A model generated the notes under the pieces. It made no database searches and had not been told where the DNA came from. It saw only the letters and a list, made by a program, of their open reading frames with translations. Positions 1-18,055 of a stretch of DNA of 64,000 nucleotides are shown piece after piece. The stretch spans positions 1-64,000 of the forward strand of contig NZ_JAPVBH010000002.1 of assembly GCF_026967795.1 (NCBI RefSeq), given 5' to 3'. The position numbers and the translations under genes are program-made. Position 1 is the stretch's first letter. Every line of letters starts with the position of its first letter. Source of the DNA: Modestobacter sp. VKM Ac-2986. GTDB lineage: Bacteria > Actinomycetota > Actinomycetes > Mycobacteriales > Geodermatophilaceae.

Positions 1-29
1 CGAAGACATCGCATGGGGATTTGTTACTT

Positions 30-64
30 GGCACTGACTTTCGGCACGCTGTTGAGTTCTCAAG
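30..64 (-). promoter_or_regulatory. rRNA operon leader (antitermination-like element)
   Basis: Read on the minus strand this stretch begins TTGAGAACTCAACAGCGTGC and continues with CGAAAGTCAGTGCC. It closely resembles the leader found just upstream of 16S rRNA in actinobacteria, where boxA/boxB-type elements recruit antitermination factors. The 16S gene itself would lie beyond the left edge. Similarity is judged from memory of streptomycete and mycobacterial rrn leaders. Confidence 0.75.
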
Positions 65-171
65 GAGCGGACGCGCAGCAAACCAGACCCTCTCGGATCG
101 TCGTTGCCAGCTTGTGTTGTCCTGCTCGGCGCTTCGGGCCCGGCCTCGCGGTCGTTCCCGGCGCAAAGAGA

Positions 172-200
172 AAGTTACGTGGCTCTGGCGGCGGTGTCAA
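172..200 (-). promoter_or_regulatory. Probable rRNA operon promoter
   Basis: On the minus strand a perfect -35 TTGACA (200-195) is separated by exactly 17 bases from a -10-like TAACTT (177-172). It points at the rRNA leader at 30-64 and lies about 90 bases beyond the tyrS stop. Bases 1-289 hold no convincing gene; their content is this promoter and leader. A near-consensus sigma-70-type promoter is unusual in such GC-rich DNA and fits a strongly expressed stable-RNA operon. Confidence 0.75.
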
Positions 201-289
201 ACCCGGGCCCTGGTGACGCGCGCCACCTGGACGGAACGTGCTCGACACCCGGCGTTCACACGCGCCGAGTGCCCAGGTCAGCGCCGGGA

Positions 290-1594
290 TCAGGCCCCGG
301 AGCCACCAGCGGACGCGGCTGCCGGGCAGTGCACGCCCGCCACGCTGCGCTTCCCCTTGCGCAGGACCAGCCACCCACCGGGCAGCCACTCCCCCGCCGC
401 CGGCACCGAGTCGGCGTCGGTGACGCGCACGTTGTTCACGTACGCGCCCCCCTCCTTGACCGTGCGCCGGGCCTCCGACAGGGAGGACGCCAGGCCGGCC
501 GCCTGGAGCAGCGTGGACACCGGGACCGCCGGGTCGTCCACCTCGACGGCGCCCGCTTCCCGCAGCGCCGCCTCGAGCGTGGCGGCGTCCAGCTCGGTGA
601 GCTCGGCCCGGCCAAAGAGCGCCCGGCCGGCGGCCTCGGCCTGGGCCAGCTCCCCCGGTCCGTGCACCAGTGCCGTGAGCTCCTCGGCCAGTGCGCGCTG
701 CGGGGCCCGGGAGGCCGGCCGCTCCTGCGACTCCGCGACGAGCGCCGCGACCTCCTCGGCGGGCCGCTCGGAGAACAGCGGCAGCCAGGCGCGGGCGTCG
801 ACGTCGTCCAGCGTGAGCCAGTACTGGAAGAACGCGTACGGCGACGTGAGCTCGGGGTCCAGCCAGACGGTGGCGCCTTCGGTCTTGCCGATCTTCTTGC
901 CGTCGGCGGTGGTGATCAGCGGCGTCCCGAGGGCGTGCACCGAAGCACCCTCCGTGCGGCGGACCAGGTCGATGCCGGCCGTGAGGTTGCCCCACTGGTC
1001 CGAGCCGCCGGTCTGCAGCGTGCAGCCGTGCCGCCCGTGCAGCTCTCGGAAGTCGTTGGCCTGCAGGATCTGGTAGCTGAACTCGGCGTAGCTGATGCCG
1101 GCGTCGCTGTTCAACCGCGCCGACACGGCCTCCTTGGCCAGCATGCGGTTGACCCGGAAGTGCTTGCCCAGGTCGCGGAGCAGCTCGATCGCCGACATCG
1201 GCGCCGTCCACTCGAGGTTGTCGACGTAGACCGGCGCCCGGTGCCCGTCCTCGGCGGCCGGACGGTCGAGGAAGGGCGCCACCCGGCGGCGGATCCGGTC
1301 GACCCACTCGGCGACCTGCGCCGGGTCGTTGAGCACCCGCTCGGAGGTGGGCCGGGGGTCACCGATCAACCCCGTGGCGCCACCGACCAGCACGATCGGC
1401 TGGTGCCCGGCCCGCTGCAGGGCCCGCAGCACCATGAACTGGATGAGGTGCCCGACGTGCAGGCTGGCCGCGGTCGGGTCGAACCCGCAGTAGTAGGTGA
1501 CCGGGCCCTCCGCGAGGTGGGCGCGCAGGGCGTCCTCGTCGGTGCTCAGGGCGATCAGCCCACGGCGGTGCAGCTCGTCGATCACGTCGGTCAC
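290..1594 (-). CDS. tyrS: Tyrosyl-tRNA synthetase
   Basis: This 434-residue class I aminoacyl-tRNA synthetase charges tRNA-Tyr in the cytoplasm. The HIGH-type signature is HVGH at residues 46-49, and the KMSKS-type loop is KIGKT at 234-238. The Tyr-binding region includes GGSDQWGN around 196-203. A C-terminal S4-like RNA-binding segment (VSTLLQAAGLASSLSEARRT) completes the bacterial TyrS layout at normal length. It starts 19 bases after the mpg stop, so it is probably cotranscribed with mpg and perhaps the arg genes. It is followed by the rRNA promoter. The mpg-tyrS pairing is common in actinobacteria. Confidence 0.96.
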   Translation of the reverse strand: MTDVIDELHRRGLIALSTDEDALRAHLAEGPVTYYCGFDPTAASLHVGHLIQFMVLRALQRAGHQPIVLVGGATGLIGDPRPTSERVLNDPAQVAEWVDRIRRRVAPFLDRPAAEDGHRAPVYVDNLEWTAPMSAIELLRDLGKHFRVNRMLAKEAVSARLNSDAGISYAEFSYQILQANDFRELHGRHGCTLQTGGSDQWGNLTAGIDLVRRTEGASVHALGTPLITTADGKKIGKTEGATVWLDPELTSPYAFFQYWLTLDDVDARAWLPLFSERPAEEVAALVAESQERPASRAPQRALAEELTALVHGPGELAQAEAAGRALFGRAELTELDAATLEAALREAGAVEVDDPAVPVSTLLQAAGLASSLSEARRTVKEGGAYVNNVRVTDADSVPAAGEWLPGGWLVLRKGKRSVAGVHCPAAASAGGSGA

Positions 1595-1613
1595 GACTGC
1601 CCATCCTGCCTGA

Positions 1614-10796
<9,183 letters not shown>

Positions 10797-10800
<4 letters not shown>

Positions 10801-11870
10801 GTCGTCACCAGCAGCTCGCGGGCCGCGGCCACCACGGCGGCGACCCGCACCGACGCCGCGCACCGGAAGTCGATCGGGCAGACCAGGTGCGGGCACGGCG
10901 CGCAGGGCACGTCGGCGACCACCGCCCGCTGCCGCGGACCGGCGTGGGCCCAGCGCACCGGGTCCCCGGGCAGGAAGACGGTGACGCTGGGCGCGCCGAC
11001 GGCGACCGCCAGGTGCGCGGACCCGGTGTCGTTGCCGATCAGCAGCGCGCTGTCGGCCAGCAGGGCCGCCAGCCCGCCGAGGCTGGTCGCGCCGGTCAGG
11101 TCGGTGACCGGCGCCCGCATCCGGTCCCGCACCGTGGCGCTGATCCCCCGCTCGCCGGGCACCCCGGTGAGGACGACGTCCCAGCCGTCGGCGGCGAGCG
11201 CGTCGCCGACCGCCGCGTAGCGCTCGGTGGGCCACTGGCGGGTGGCCGCCGACGCCCCCGGGTGCAGGACGACGTAGCGGCCGGGCGCCAGCCCCGTGGC
11301 GGCCAGCGTGTCGGCGTGCTCGGCGCGGTCGGCGGCGGTGAGCGGGAAGTGCATCGCCGGCGGCGGCCCGGCCGGCAGCCCCAGGTGCTCGAGCAGCCGC
11401 AAGTGCCGCTGCGCCTCGTGCAGGTCCAGCGGGTAGCGCAGGTGGAGGTCCCCGGTGCCCGGGGGCGGGTCCCAGCCGGTCGGGGCGAAGCCGCCCACCA
11501 GCCGGGCGCCCAGCGCCGCGGTCACCGCGTTGGCCGGGGGCCGGTCGCCGTAGGCCTGCAGCGCCAGGTCGAAGTCCCGCTCCCGTGCGGCGGCCAGGAA
11601 CGGTGCCCAGCCGGCCGGGTCCGGCGTCCGCTCGGGGATGCCGTCGGCGCCGGGGAACGGCAGCAGCTCGTCGACGTCGTCGGCGTAGCGGCCGACGACG
11701 CCGGCCATCTCCGGCCAGGTGATCAGCGTGACGTGCAGGTCGGGCCGGAACTCGCGCAGCCGGCGCAGCGCCGGGGCCGAGCACAGCAGGTCGCCCAGGC
11801 CCACCCGCAGCCGCACCAGCGCCACCCGGCGGACGGCGGGGTCGGCGAGCGGCGGGAGCACGCAGGGCAT
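10797..11870 (-). CDS. Glycosyltransferase family 9 (heptosyltransferase-like)
   Basis: A 357-residue GT-B protein of the ADP-heptose:LPS heptosyltransferase family. It has VALVRLRVGLGDLLCSAPAL at the N-terminus, HPGASAATRQWP in the donor domain, and GNDTGSAHLAVAVGAP near the C-terminus, the hallmark GT9 block. A four-Cys cluster (CAPCPHLVCPIDFRC) near the end is also common in this family. A Gram-positive has no LPS, so the acceptor is more likely a cell-wall glycan, glycolipid or secondary metabolite. It is divergent from the glycosyltransferase at 11994. Confidence 0.85.
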
Positions 11871-11993
11871 CCTGCCTGCCGTCGCGGGCCCCCGCCCGGC
11901 GGGCTCCGCACCGGGCGTCCGGCCGGTGGTCCGTGTTCTACTGCGCGCAACCGACCGGAGCAGCCGGGTCGACCATCGGTGGAGGTGGGGAGG

Positions 11994-13208
11994 GTGCACG
12001 TCCTGCGCCTGTGCAGTGTCTTCGAACCCCCGGCCGGCTCCGGGACGCGTCCGGACGGCGACGGGCTCGACGCCCGCACCGCCCGCTTCGACCCGATCGG
12101 CGGCATGCAGAACCACACCGCCGCGCTGACCCGGTGCCTGGACGCGCAGGGGCACCGGCAGACGGTGCTCACCTCCCGGCTGGGCGGGCCGCGCCGGTCC
12201 GACCGGCAGGGGCTCGGCGCGCTGGTGCACCGCACCGGGGTGCGCACCCGGCGCGCCCGCCAGCTGTGGGCGCTGGCCGCCCTGCCGCGCGCGCTGTCCC
12301 GGGCCACCGGCCCCGTCGACGTGGTGCACGGCCACCAGGGCGAGGACCTCGCGACCCTGCTGCTGGCCCGTCTCGCCGCGCGGCGGCACGGCTGCCCGCT
12401 GGTGGTGACCGTGCACTGCAGCGTCGGGCACACCCTGACCGGGCACTCGCTGCACGCCCGCATGGTCCGGGCCGTCGGCGGGCGCATCGAGCGCAGCACC
12501 CTGCGCCGGGCCGACGCCGTCGTCGTCCTCACCGGCCGCACCGCGGCGGCACTGCAGGCCGACGGCGTCCCGGCGGAGCGGATCAGCACGATCCCGTCGG
12601 GCTTCGAGCCCGCGGTGTTCGACGTGCCGGCCGGCGGTGCCCCGCGCAGCCGGCCGCGGATCGGCTACGTCGGCCGGCTCGCCGCGCAGAAGCGGGCCGA
12701 CCTGCTGGTCACCGCCTTCGGCGCCATGCAGCAGGAGGCCGACCTGGTCGTGGTGGGCGACGGTCCCGAGCGCGACCGCGTGCACCGGCTGGTGCGCACC
12801 AGCCCGGCGGCCGACCGGATCAGCACCCGCGGCTTCGTCGAGCACTCCGCCGTCCCCGGGGTGCTCGCCTCCCTCGACCTGCTCGTGCTGCCCTCGGCCT
12901 ACGAGGAGATGGGGTCGGTGCTGGTCGAGGCGATGGTGGCCGGCCTGCCGGTGGTGGCCAGCGACGTCGGCGGGATCCCCGAGGTCGTGCGGCACGGGGA
13001 GACCGGGCTGCTCGTCCCGCCCGGTGACGTGCCCGCCCTCACCGCCGCCCTGGACCGGCTGGTCGCCGACGACGCGCTGCGCGCCCGGCTCGCCGCCGGT
13101 GCCCGGGACAACGCGCGGCACTACGCGTGGCCGCACCTGGCGATGCGCGTCGCCGACGTCTACCGACAGGTGCGGGGCGGCGAACCGGCGCTGTCCGTCC
13201 CCGCGTGA
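11994..13208 (+). CDS. Glycosyltransferase family 4 (GT-B)
   Basis: A 404-residue retaining-type GT4 enzyme. The glycine-rich acceptor-side loop is DPIGGMQNH at about 33-41. The donor domain has RIGYVGRLAAQKRADLL, then LPSAYEEMGSVLVEAMVAGL with the EX7E pair, then DVGGIPEVV. The start is the GTG at 11994, preceded eight bases earlier by GGAGG. The gene overlaps the next glycosyltransferase by GTGA. The 123 bases up to the divergent GT9 gene must carry both promoters. The sugar and acceptor are unknown. Confidence 0.87.
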   Translation: MHVLRLCSVFEPPAGSGTRPDGDGLDARTARFDPIGGMQNHTAALTRCLDAQGHRQTVLTSRLGGPRRSDRQGLGALVHRTGVRTRRARQLWALAALPRALSRATGPVDVVHGHQGEDLATLLLARLAARRHGCPLVVTVHCSVGHTLTGHSLHARMVRAVGGRIERSTLRRADAVVVLTGRTAAALQADGVPAERISTIPSGFEPAVFDVPAGGAPRSRPRIGYVGRLAAQKRADLLVTAFGAMQQEADLVVVGDGPERDRVHRLVRTSPAADRISTRGFVEHSAVPGVLASLDLLVLPSAYEEMGSVLVEAMVAGLPVVASDVGGIPEVVRHGETGLLVPPGDVPALTAALDRLVADDALRARLAAGARDNARHYAWPHLAMRVADVYRQVRGGEPALSVPA

Positions 13209-15010
13209 GCGGTCCCCGGGTCGCCGTCCTGGTCCCGGTCTACGACCAGTCCGCGTGGCTGCCCCGCGCCCTGGACGGGCTGCTGGCCCAGACGGTGACC
13301 GACTGGGAGGCGGTCGTCGTCGATGACGGCTCCCCCGACCCGGAGGCGGTGGCCGCCGTGGTCGCCGCGCTGCCCGACGCGCGCGTCCGGCTGCTGGCGC
13401 GGCCGGACAACCGCGGCCTGGGCGCCACGCTCAACACCGGCCTGGACGCGACCACCGCGCCGGTCGTGGCCTACCTGCCGGCCGACGACGTGTGGGCGCC
13501 CGACCACCTCGACGCGCTGCTGGAGTGCCTGGCCGACCCTGCGGTGGTGCTGGTGCGCAGCGGGCTGACCGAGCCCGCGGGCACCCCCTACGCCCAGCTG
13601 GTGCAGGTCGCCCACCGCCGCACGGGGCACCGGTGGACCGAGCGCGCCGAGCTGGAGGCCGACGACCTCGACCGGCTGTACTGGCACCGGCTGGCCGGCT
13701 CGGGCCCGAGCGCGGACACCGGCCGGGTCACCTGCACCTGGACGCGGCACGCCGGGCAGCGTTCCCGGGCGATCCGGGAGTCCACCGACGGCGGGCTCAA
13801 CGTCTTCCGCAGCCGCTACCGGGTGGCGCAGCCGCTGCGCTTCGCCTCCACCGACAGCGGGGACGTCGACGAGGTCGCCCGCTACGCCCGCTTCCGCGAC
13901 CGCACGTACCCCGAGCCCGACGGCCTGTCGGTCCTCGTCGTCGGCGAGCTGGCCTTCAACCCCGAGCGGGTGCTGACGCTGCGCGAGCGCGGGCACCGGC
14001 TGACCGGGCTGTGGACCCCCGACGGGCTGGGCGACTCCACGGTGGGGCCGCTCCCCTTCGGACACGTGCCCGACCTGGACCGCGACACCTGGCGCGACGG
14101 CGTCGCCGCGCTGGCCCCCGACGTCGTGTGGGCCCAGCTGAACTGGCGCGCCGTCCCGTTCGCGCACGCGGTGCGCGCCGCGTTCCCCGACGTCCCGTTC
14201 GTCTGGCACTTCAAGGAGGCGCCGCAGCGCAGCATGGTGCGCGGCGAGTGGCCGCTGCTGGCCGACCTGGTCACCGGCGCCGACGCCTGTCTGCTGGCCA
14301 CCGAGGAGGAGCGCGACTGGTTCGCCGGTGCACTGCGCGGCCGGGTCGACCCGGCCCGGCTCGGGGTGCTGGACGGCGACCTGCCCAAGCGCGACTGGCT
14401 GGACGCGCCGCTGAGCCCCAAGCTCTCGGACGCCGACGGGCAGCCGCACACCGTCGTCGTGGGGCGCCCCGCCGGGCTGGACGGCGAGTGGCTGGTCGAG
14501 CTGGCCCGGCGCGGGGTGCACACCCACCTCTACGGCCGGGTCCGGGCGCCCGGCCCCACCGGCTCCTGGACCAGCTGGCTGGACGAGGCGCTGGCCACCG
14601 CCCCCGACCACGTGCACGTGCACCCGGCGGTGGGTCCCGAGAGCTGGGTGACCGAGCTGTCCCGCTACGACGCCGGCTGGCTGCACCGCCTGCCCAGCGA
14701 CAACGGCGGCGAGCTGCGCCGGGCCAGCTGGGACGACCTGAACTCCCCCGCCCGGCTGCCGGTCTGCCTGGCCGCGGGGCTGCCGCTGCTGCAACCGGAC
14801 CACCCCGGGCAGCTGGTCTCGGTGGCGCGGGTGCTGCGCGAGGACGGCACCGGCCTGTTCCACGACTCCCCCGACGGGGTGGCCGACGTCCTGGCCGGGG
14901 AGCTGGCCACCCGGGCGGGCGGCCGCGCGGCGCTGGCGGTGCGGGAGCGGTACACGTTCGACGCGCACGCCGACCGGCTGGTCGAGCTGTTCGGCTCGAT
15001 CGCCCGCTGA
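13205..15010 (+). CDS. Two-module glycosyltransferase (GT2 plus GT-B-like domain)
   Basis: A 601-residue protein. Residues 1-220 are a GT2-type GT-A domain with VAVLVPVYDQ, VVDDGS (38-43) and the metal-binding-type ADD at 93-95. From about 245 onward a second, GT-B-like module begins (LSVLVVGELAFNPERVLTLRERG). It has an internal VVVGRPAGLDGEWLVELARRG and a C-terminal DAGWLHRLPSDNGGELRRA region. Such fusions can make alternating linkages in one chain, but that is inference. Its GTG overlaps the preceding glycosyltransferase stop. No transmembrane segment is evident. Confidence 0.8.
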   Translation: MSGPRVAVLVPVYDQSAWLPRALDGLLAQTVTDWEAVVVDDGSPDPEAVAAVVAALPDARVRLLARPDNRGLGATLNTGLDATTAPVVAYLPADDVWAPDHLDALLECLADPAVVLVRSGLTEPAGTPYAQLVQVAHRRTGHRWTERAELEADDLDRLYWHRLAGSGPSADTGRVTCTWTRHAGQRSRAIRESTDGGLNVFRSRYRVAQPLRFASTDSGDVDEVARYARFRDRTYPEPDGLSVLVVGELAFNPERVLTLRERGHRLTGLWTPDGLGDSTVGPLPFGHVPDLDRDTWRDGVAALAPDVVWAQLNWRAVPFAHAVRAAFPDVPFVWHFKEAPQRSMVRGEWPLLADLVTGADACLLATEEERDWFAGALRGRVDPARLGVLDGDLPKRDWLDAPLSPKLSDADGQPHTVVVGRPAGLDGEWLVELARRGVHTHLYGRVRAPGPTGSWTSWLDEALATAPDHVHVHPAVGPESWVTELSRYDAGWLHRLPSDNGGELRRASWDDLNSPARLPVCLAAGLPLLQPDHPGQLVSVARVLREDGTGLFHDSPDGVADVLAGELATRAGGRAALAVRERYTFDAHADRLVELFGSIAR

Positions 15011-15051
15011 CGCCACCGCCGGAGGTCGCACCGGTCGGCGAGGATGCCGGG

Positions 15052-15687
15052 GTGCCCGCCGCTGCCCCGGTCGCCGACCACCTCCGGTGGGACCACGACA
15101 TCGCGTACCACCCGGTCGTGCTGGCCGCGGTCCCGCGTCCGTGCGCCCGGGCGCTGGACGTCGGCTGCGGGGAGGGACAGCTCACCCGGGCCCTGCGCAG
15201 CCGGGTGGACCACGTCGTCGGCCTGGACCGCGACGAGGCAGGGGTGGCCGCGGCCCGCGCGCAGGGCGGCCGGGGGACCGACCACGTGGTGGGCGACCTG
15301 CTCGACCCGCCGTTCGCGCCGGGCACCTTCGACCTGGTCACCAGCATGGCGACGCTGCACCACGTCGACGCCCGGGCCGGGCTGACGGCGATGGCCGCGC
15401 TGGTCCGGCCCGGCGGCGTGCTGGTCGTGGTCGGCCTGGCCCGCAGCCGGCTGCCGCACGACGTCCTGTGGGAGGGCGCCGGGGTGGTGGCCCACCAGCT
15501 GCACCGGCTGCGCACGCCGGTGTGGGAGCACCCGTCACCGAGGGTGTGGCCGCCGCCGGAGACCCACGCGGGCATGCGCGCCCTGGCCACCGGGCTGCTC
15601 CCCGGCCTCCGGTGGCGTCGGCACCTGCTGTGGCGGTGGTCGCTGGTCTGGCGCAAGCCCGCCCACCCGGTCCCGGGACCCCGGTGA
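15052..15687 (+). CDS. Class I SAM-dependent methyltransferase
   Basis: A 211-residue methyltransferase with SAM-binding motif I LDVGCGEG at residues 35-42, an acidic strand-2 end (VVGLDRDEAG), and post-motif III RPGGVLVVVGLAR. It is the last gene of the plus-strand glycosyltransferase run, so a sugar or glycolipid O-methylation role is plausible but unproven. The GTG at 15052 is chosen because the fold begins shortly after it; no strong ribosome binding site is seen. Confidence 0.8.
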   Translation: MPAAAPVADHLRWDHDIAYHPVVLAAVPRPCARALDVGCGEGQLTRALRSRVDHVVGLDRDEAGVAAARAQGGRGTDHVVGDLLDPPFAPGTFDLVTSMATLHHVDARAGLTAMAALVRPGGVLVVVGLARSRLPHDVLWEGAGVVAHQLHRLRTPVWEHPSPRVWPPPETHAGMRALATGLLPGLRWRRHLLWRWSLVWRKPAHPVPGPR

Positions 15688-15760
15688 CCTGCTCGCCGAC
15701 ACGTCCTCCCCGGACAGCCGCCGACCGATGAGTCCGGCCACGCCGGCCGGTCTCCCCTGC

Positions 15761-16162
15761 ATGACCACGACGAGCACCACCACCCTCACCCAGCTGGCCA
15801 CGGCGATGTTCCCGGTCCACGACCAGGACGCGGCGCTGGCGTTCTACACCGACGTCCTCGGCTTCGAGGTCCGCGCCGACGTCCGGTTCGGCGCGCAGGG
15901 CGAGCACCGCTGGCTGGAGGTCGCCCCGCCCGGGTCGGCCGCCCGGCTCGCGCTCACGCCCCCGACGGACGGGCGGCCCAGCGGTGGCGCCATCGGCGTC
16001 GACTCGACCGACGTGCTCGCCGAGCACGCCCGGCTGGCCGCGCGCGGCGACGTCGACCTGGACCCGGCGCCCGAGCCCTTCCCGGGCGCGCCGCTGACCT
16101 TCGCGCTGCGCGACCCGGACGGCAACACCGTCTGGGTCGTCGGCGCGACGCCGGCGGCCTGA
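15761..16162 (+). CDS. VOC/glyoxalase-fold protein
   Basis: A small vicinal-oxygen-chelate protein of 133 residues from the ATG at 15761; an earlier ATG at 15728 would add 11. Family features are FPVHDQDAALAFYTDVLGFE near the N-terminus and FALRDPDGNTVWVV at the end. The second metal ligand is the expected Glu-type position near HRWLEVAPPG. It could be a bleomycin-resistance-like binding protein or a small dioxygenase; no substrate can be inferred. Confidence 0.8.
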   Translation: MTTTSTTTLTQLATAMFPVHDQDAALAFYTDVLGFEVRADVRFGAQGEHRWLEVAPPGSAARLALTPPTDGRPSGGAIGVDSTDVLAEHARLAARGDVDLDPAPEPFPGAPLTFALRDPDGNTVWVVGATPAA

Positions 16163-16264
16163 AGCTTCCAGCGAGTCCGCAGGCGACGCCAGCGGAACTG
16201 TCAGACCCCCGGGGCAGGGTGGGCGCGAGGTCGGCGGACGGTGCCGGCCAGGGGGAGGGACACC

Positions 16265-16582
16265 ATGCAGACCACCGAGCTGCCCGGCGGCATCGACCTG
16301 GTCGACGAGGACGGCGGGCCGGTGCTCCGGCTGCGCGGCGAGGTCGACTCCCTCGTGGTCGCCGCCTACGACGCCGCCTCCTCCCCCGGCCGGCGGCCGG
16401 CGGTGGCGGTCGACCTGTCCGCGGCCACCTTCCTCGACGGCCCGGGGCTGCGGCTGCTGGTCCGGGCCACCGAGGCCACCCGGCGGTCGGGCCGGGTCCC
16501 GGAGCTGCGCCGCCCCTCGCACACCGTGCAGCGGATGGTCGAGATCGCCGGGGTGCAGCGGCTCTTCGCCGCCGTCCTCTGA
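16265..16582 (+). CDS. STAS-domain protein (anti-sigma factor antagonist-like)
   Basis: A 105-residue single STAS domain: LRLRGEVDSLVVAAYD, then VAVDLSAATFLDGPGLRLLV, then a C-terminal helix. In SpoIIAA/RsbV proteins a Ser at the start of the second helix is phosphorylated. Here the equivalent stretch reads TFLDGPGLRLL, where the usual DSSG serine pair is replaced by DGPG, so regulation by phosphorylation looks lost or altered. The ATG at 16265 follows GGGAGGG, a strong ribosome binding site. Confidence 0.78.
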   Translation: MQTTELPGGIDLVDEDGGPVLRLRGEVDSLVVAAYDAASSPGRRPAVAVDLSAATFLDGPGLRLLVRATEATRRSGRVPELRRPSHTVQRMVEIAGVQRLFAAVL

Positions 16583-16710
16583 CCGGCGGGCCGCGGTGGA
16601 CCGTCGCCGCGCCGGGGCACGGGCGGCAGCCGGCGTGCTGACCGGGCAGGATCGCCCCGTCGTGGTGCCCGCACCACGACGCCGACCCGCAGCCCGAGGA
16701 GACGTCCGCC

Positions 16711-17592
16711 GTGAGCCCGTTCGACCGGATCGTCATCGTCTTCAACCCGCACAGCACCGGTGACGCCCCCCGGCTCGCCGAGGACCTGCAGGCCGAGCTG
16801 GTGCGCCGACTGCCGGACGTGCCGGTGGAGCTGCGCCCGACCCAGCGCGCCGGGCACGCCCGGGAGATCGCCCGCGAGGTGGCGGCCACCGGCGCACCGC
16901 TGCTCGTCTCGGTCAGCGGCGACGGCGGCTACAACGAGGTCGTCGACGGCGCGGTGCAGGCCGGCAACGACCGGGCCGTCTGCGCCGTCCGGGCCGCCGG
17001 CAACGCCAACGACCACCGCCGGACGACCAAGGAGCACCGCCTGGCCGACGCGATCGTGGCCGGTGACGTCCGGCGGATCGACCTGCTCCGGCTCACCCTC
17101 GGCCGCGGGGACGAGACCGAGGTCCGGTATGCGCACTCCTACATCGGCGTCGGGCTGACGCCGGTGGTCGCGGTCGACCTGGAGGAGGGCGGCAAGGGCT
17201 CGTGGCGGGAGATCGTCGCGGTGGTCCGCGGGTTCGCCCGCTTCCGCCCGTTCCCCGTGCGGCTCGAGGACGGGCAGCGGCGGACCATCGACAGCCTGGT
17301 CTTCGCCAACATCTCCCAGATGGCCAAGGTCGCCACCCTCACCGAGGGCGCCGCCCCCGACGACGGCCGGTTCGAGGTGGTCACCCAGCAGCGCACCGGC
17401 AAGCTGCGGGTGCTGGCGACCGCGCTGCGCGCCGCGACCCGCGGGCTGGGGCCGCAGCCGAGCGCCACGCACTACGCGTTCACCGCGCTCGCCCCCATGC
17501 CCCTGCAGCTGGACGGCGAGCTGGTCGAGCTGGAGGCCGACACGACGGTCACCGTGGACATCGCGCCCCGGGCGCTGGCCACCCTGGTCTGA
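16711..17592 (+). CDS. Diacylglycerol kinase-family lipid/sphingosine kinase-like protein
   Basis: A 293-residue protein with the diacylglycerol kinase catalytic fold. It opens with IVIVFNPHSTG, followed by the nucleotide motif SGDGGYNEVVDG (69-80) and AAGNANDHRRTTK. The canonical GGDGT is changed to SGDGG. The C-terminal half ends LDGELVELEAD, typical of YegS/DgkB-type lipid kinases. The start GTG follows GAGGAG. It may phosphorylate a diacylglycerol-like lipid. The motif changes leave activity uncertain. Confidence 0.8.
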   Translation: MSPFDRIVIVFNPHSTGDAPRLAEDLQAELVRRLPDVPVELRPTQRAGHAREIAREVAATGAPLLVSVSGDGGYNEVVDGAVQAGNDRAVCAVRAAGNANDHRRTTKEHRLADAIVAGDVRRIDLLRLTLGRGDETEVRYAHSYIGVGLTPVVAVDLEEGGKGSWREIVAVVRGFARFRPFPVRLEDGQRRTIDSLVFANISQMAKVATLTEGAAPDDGRFEVVTQQRTGKLRVLATALRAATRGLGPQPSATHYAFTALAPMPLQLDGELVELEADTTVTVDIAPRALATLV

Positions 17593-17605
17593 GGCCCGGC
17601 GTCGC

Positions 17606-17962
17606 TCAGCCGGGCAGCGGCCCCCGCGTACCGGTGGCCCGGTCGACCCCGGAGACCAGCGTGGCGACCACCAGGAGGAGCGCCGGCAGCAGGAAGCCGA
17701 GCCCGATGCCGAGCCCGGTGAGCAGCGACCAGCCCAGCGAGACCACGGCGAGGGCACCGACCACGACCGGCGCCAGCCGCCCCCGGATGCCGCGTTCGGC
17801 CACGAGGGCTCCGGCTGCACACGTCAGCGGGACCCCGAAGAGGACGGCGGACCACCACCCGCCCGCCTGCCAGCCGGCCGGGCCGACCCAGGCGGTGAAG
17901 CCGACGAGCATCACCAGCGCGACGACGATCAGCCCCGTGGCTCCCCGAGAGGGAGTCGCCAT
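17606..17962 (-). CDS. Small four-helix membrane protein, unknown function
   Basis: The 118-residue product has about four hydrophobic segments (GLIVVALVMLVGFTAW, the WWSAVLFGVPLTCAA region, LAPVVVGALAVVSLGW, and GLGFLLPALLLVVATLV). The ATG at 17962 follows GGAGG at good spacing. It is convergent with the lipid-kinase-like gene, with only 13 bases between stops. I do not recognise a family. Confidence 0.72.
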   Translation of the reverse strand: MATPSRGATGLIVVALVMLVGFTAWVGPAGWQAGGWWSAVLFGVPLTCAAGALVAERGIRGRLAPVVVGALAVVSLGWSLLTGLGIGLGFLLPALLLVVATLVSGVDRATGTRGPLPG

Positions 17963-18055
17963 GGTGGACCTCCTCCATCAGGCGCCCAACCTGGCAGCCC
18001 GTGCCCGCCGAGCACAAGGACGTGCGCCCGGGGACGACCGTGTCGCCGGGCCCGG

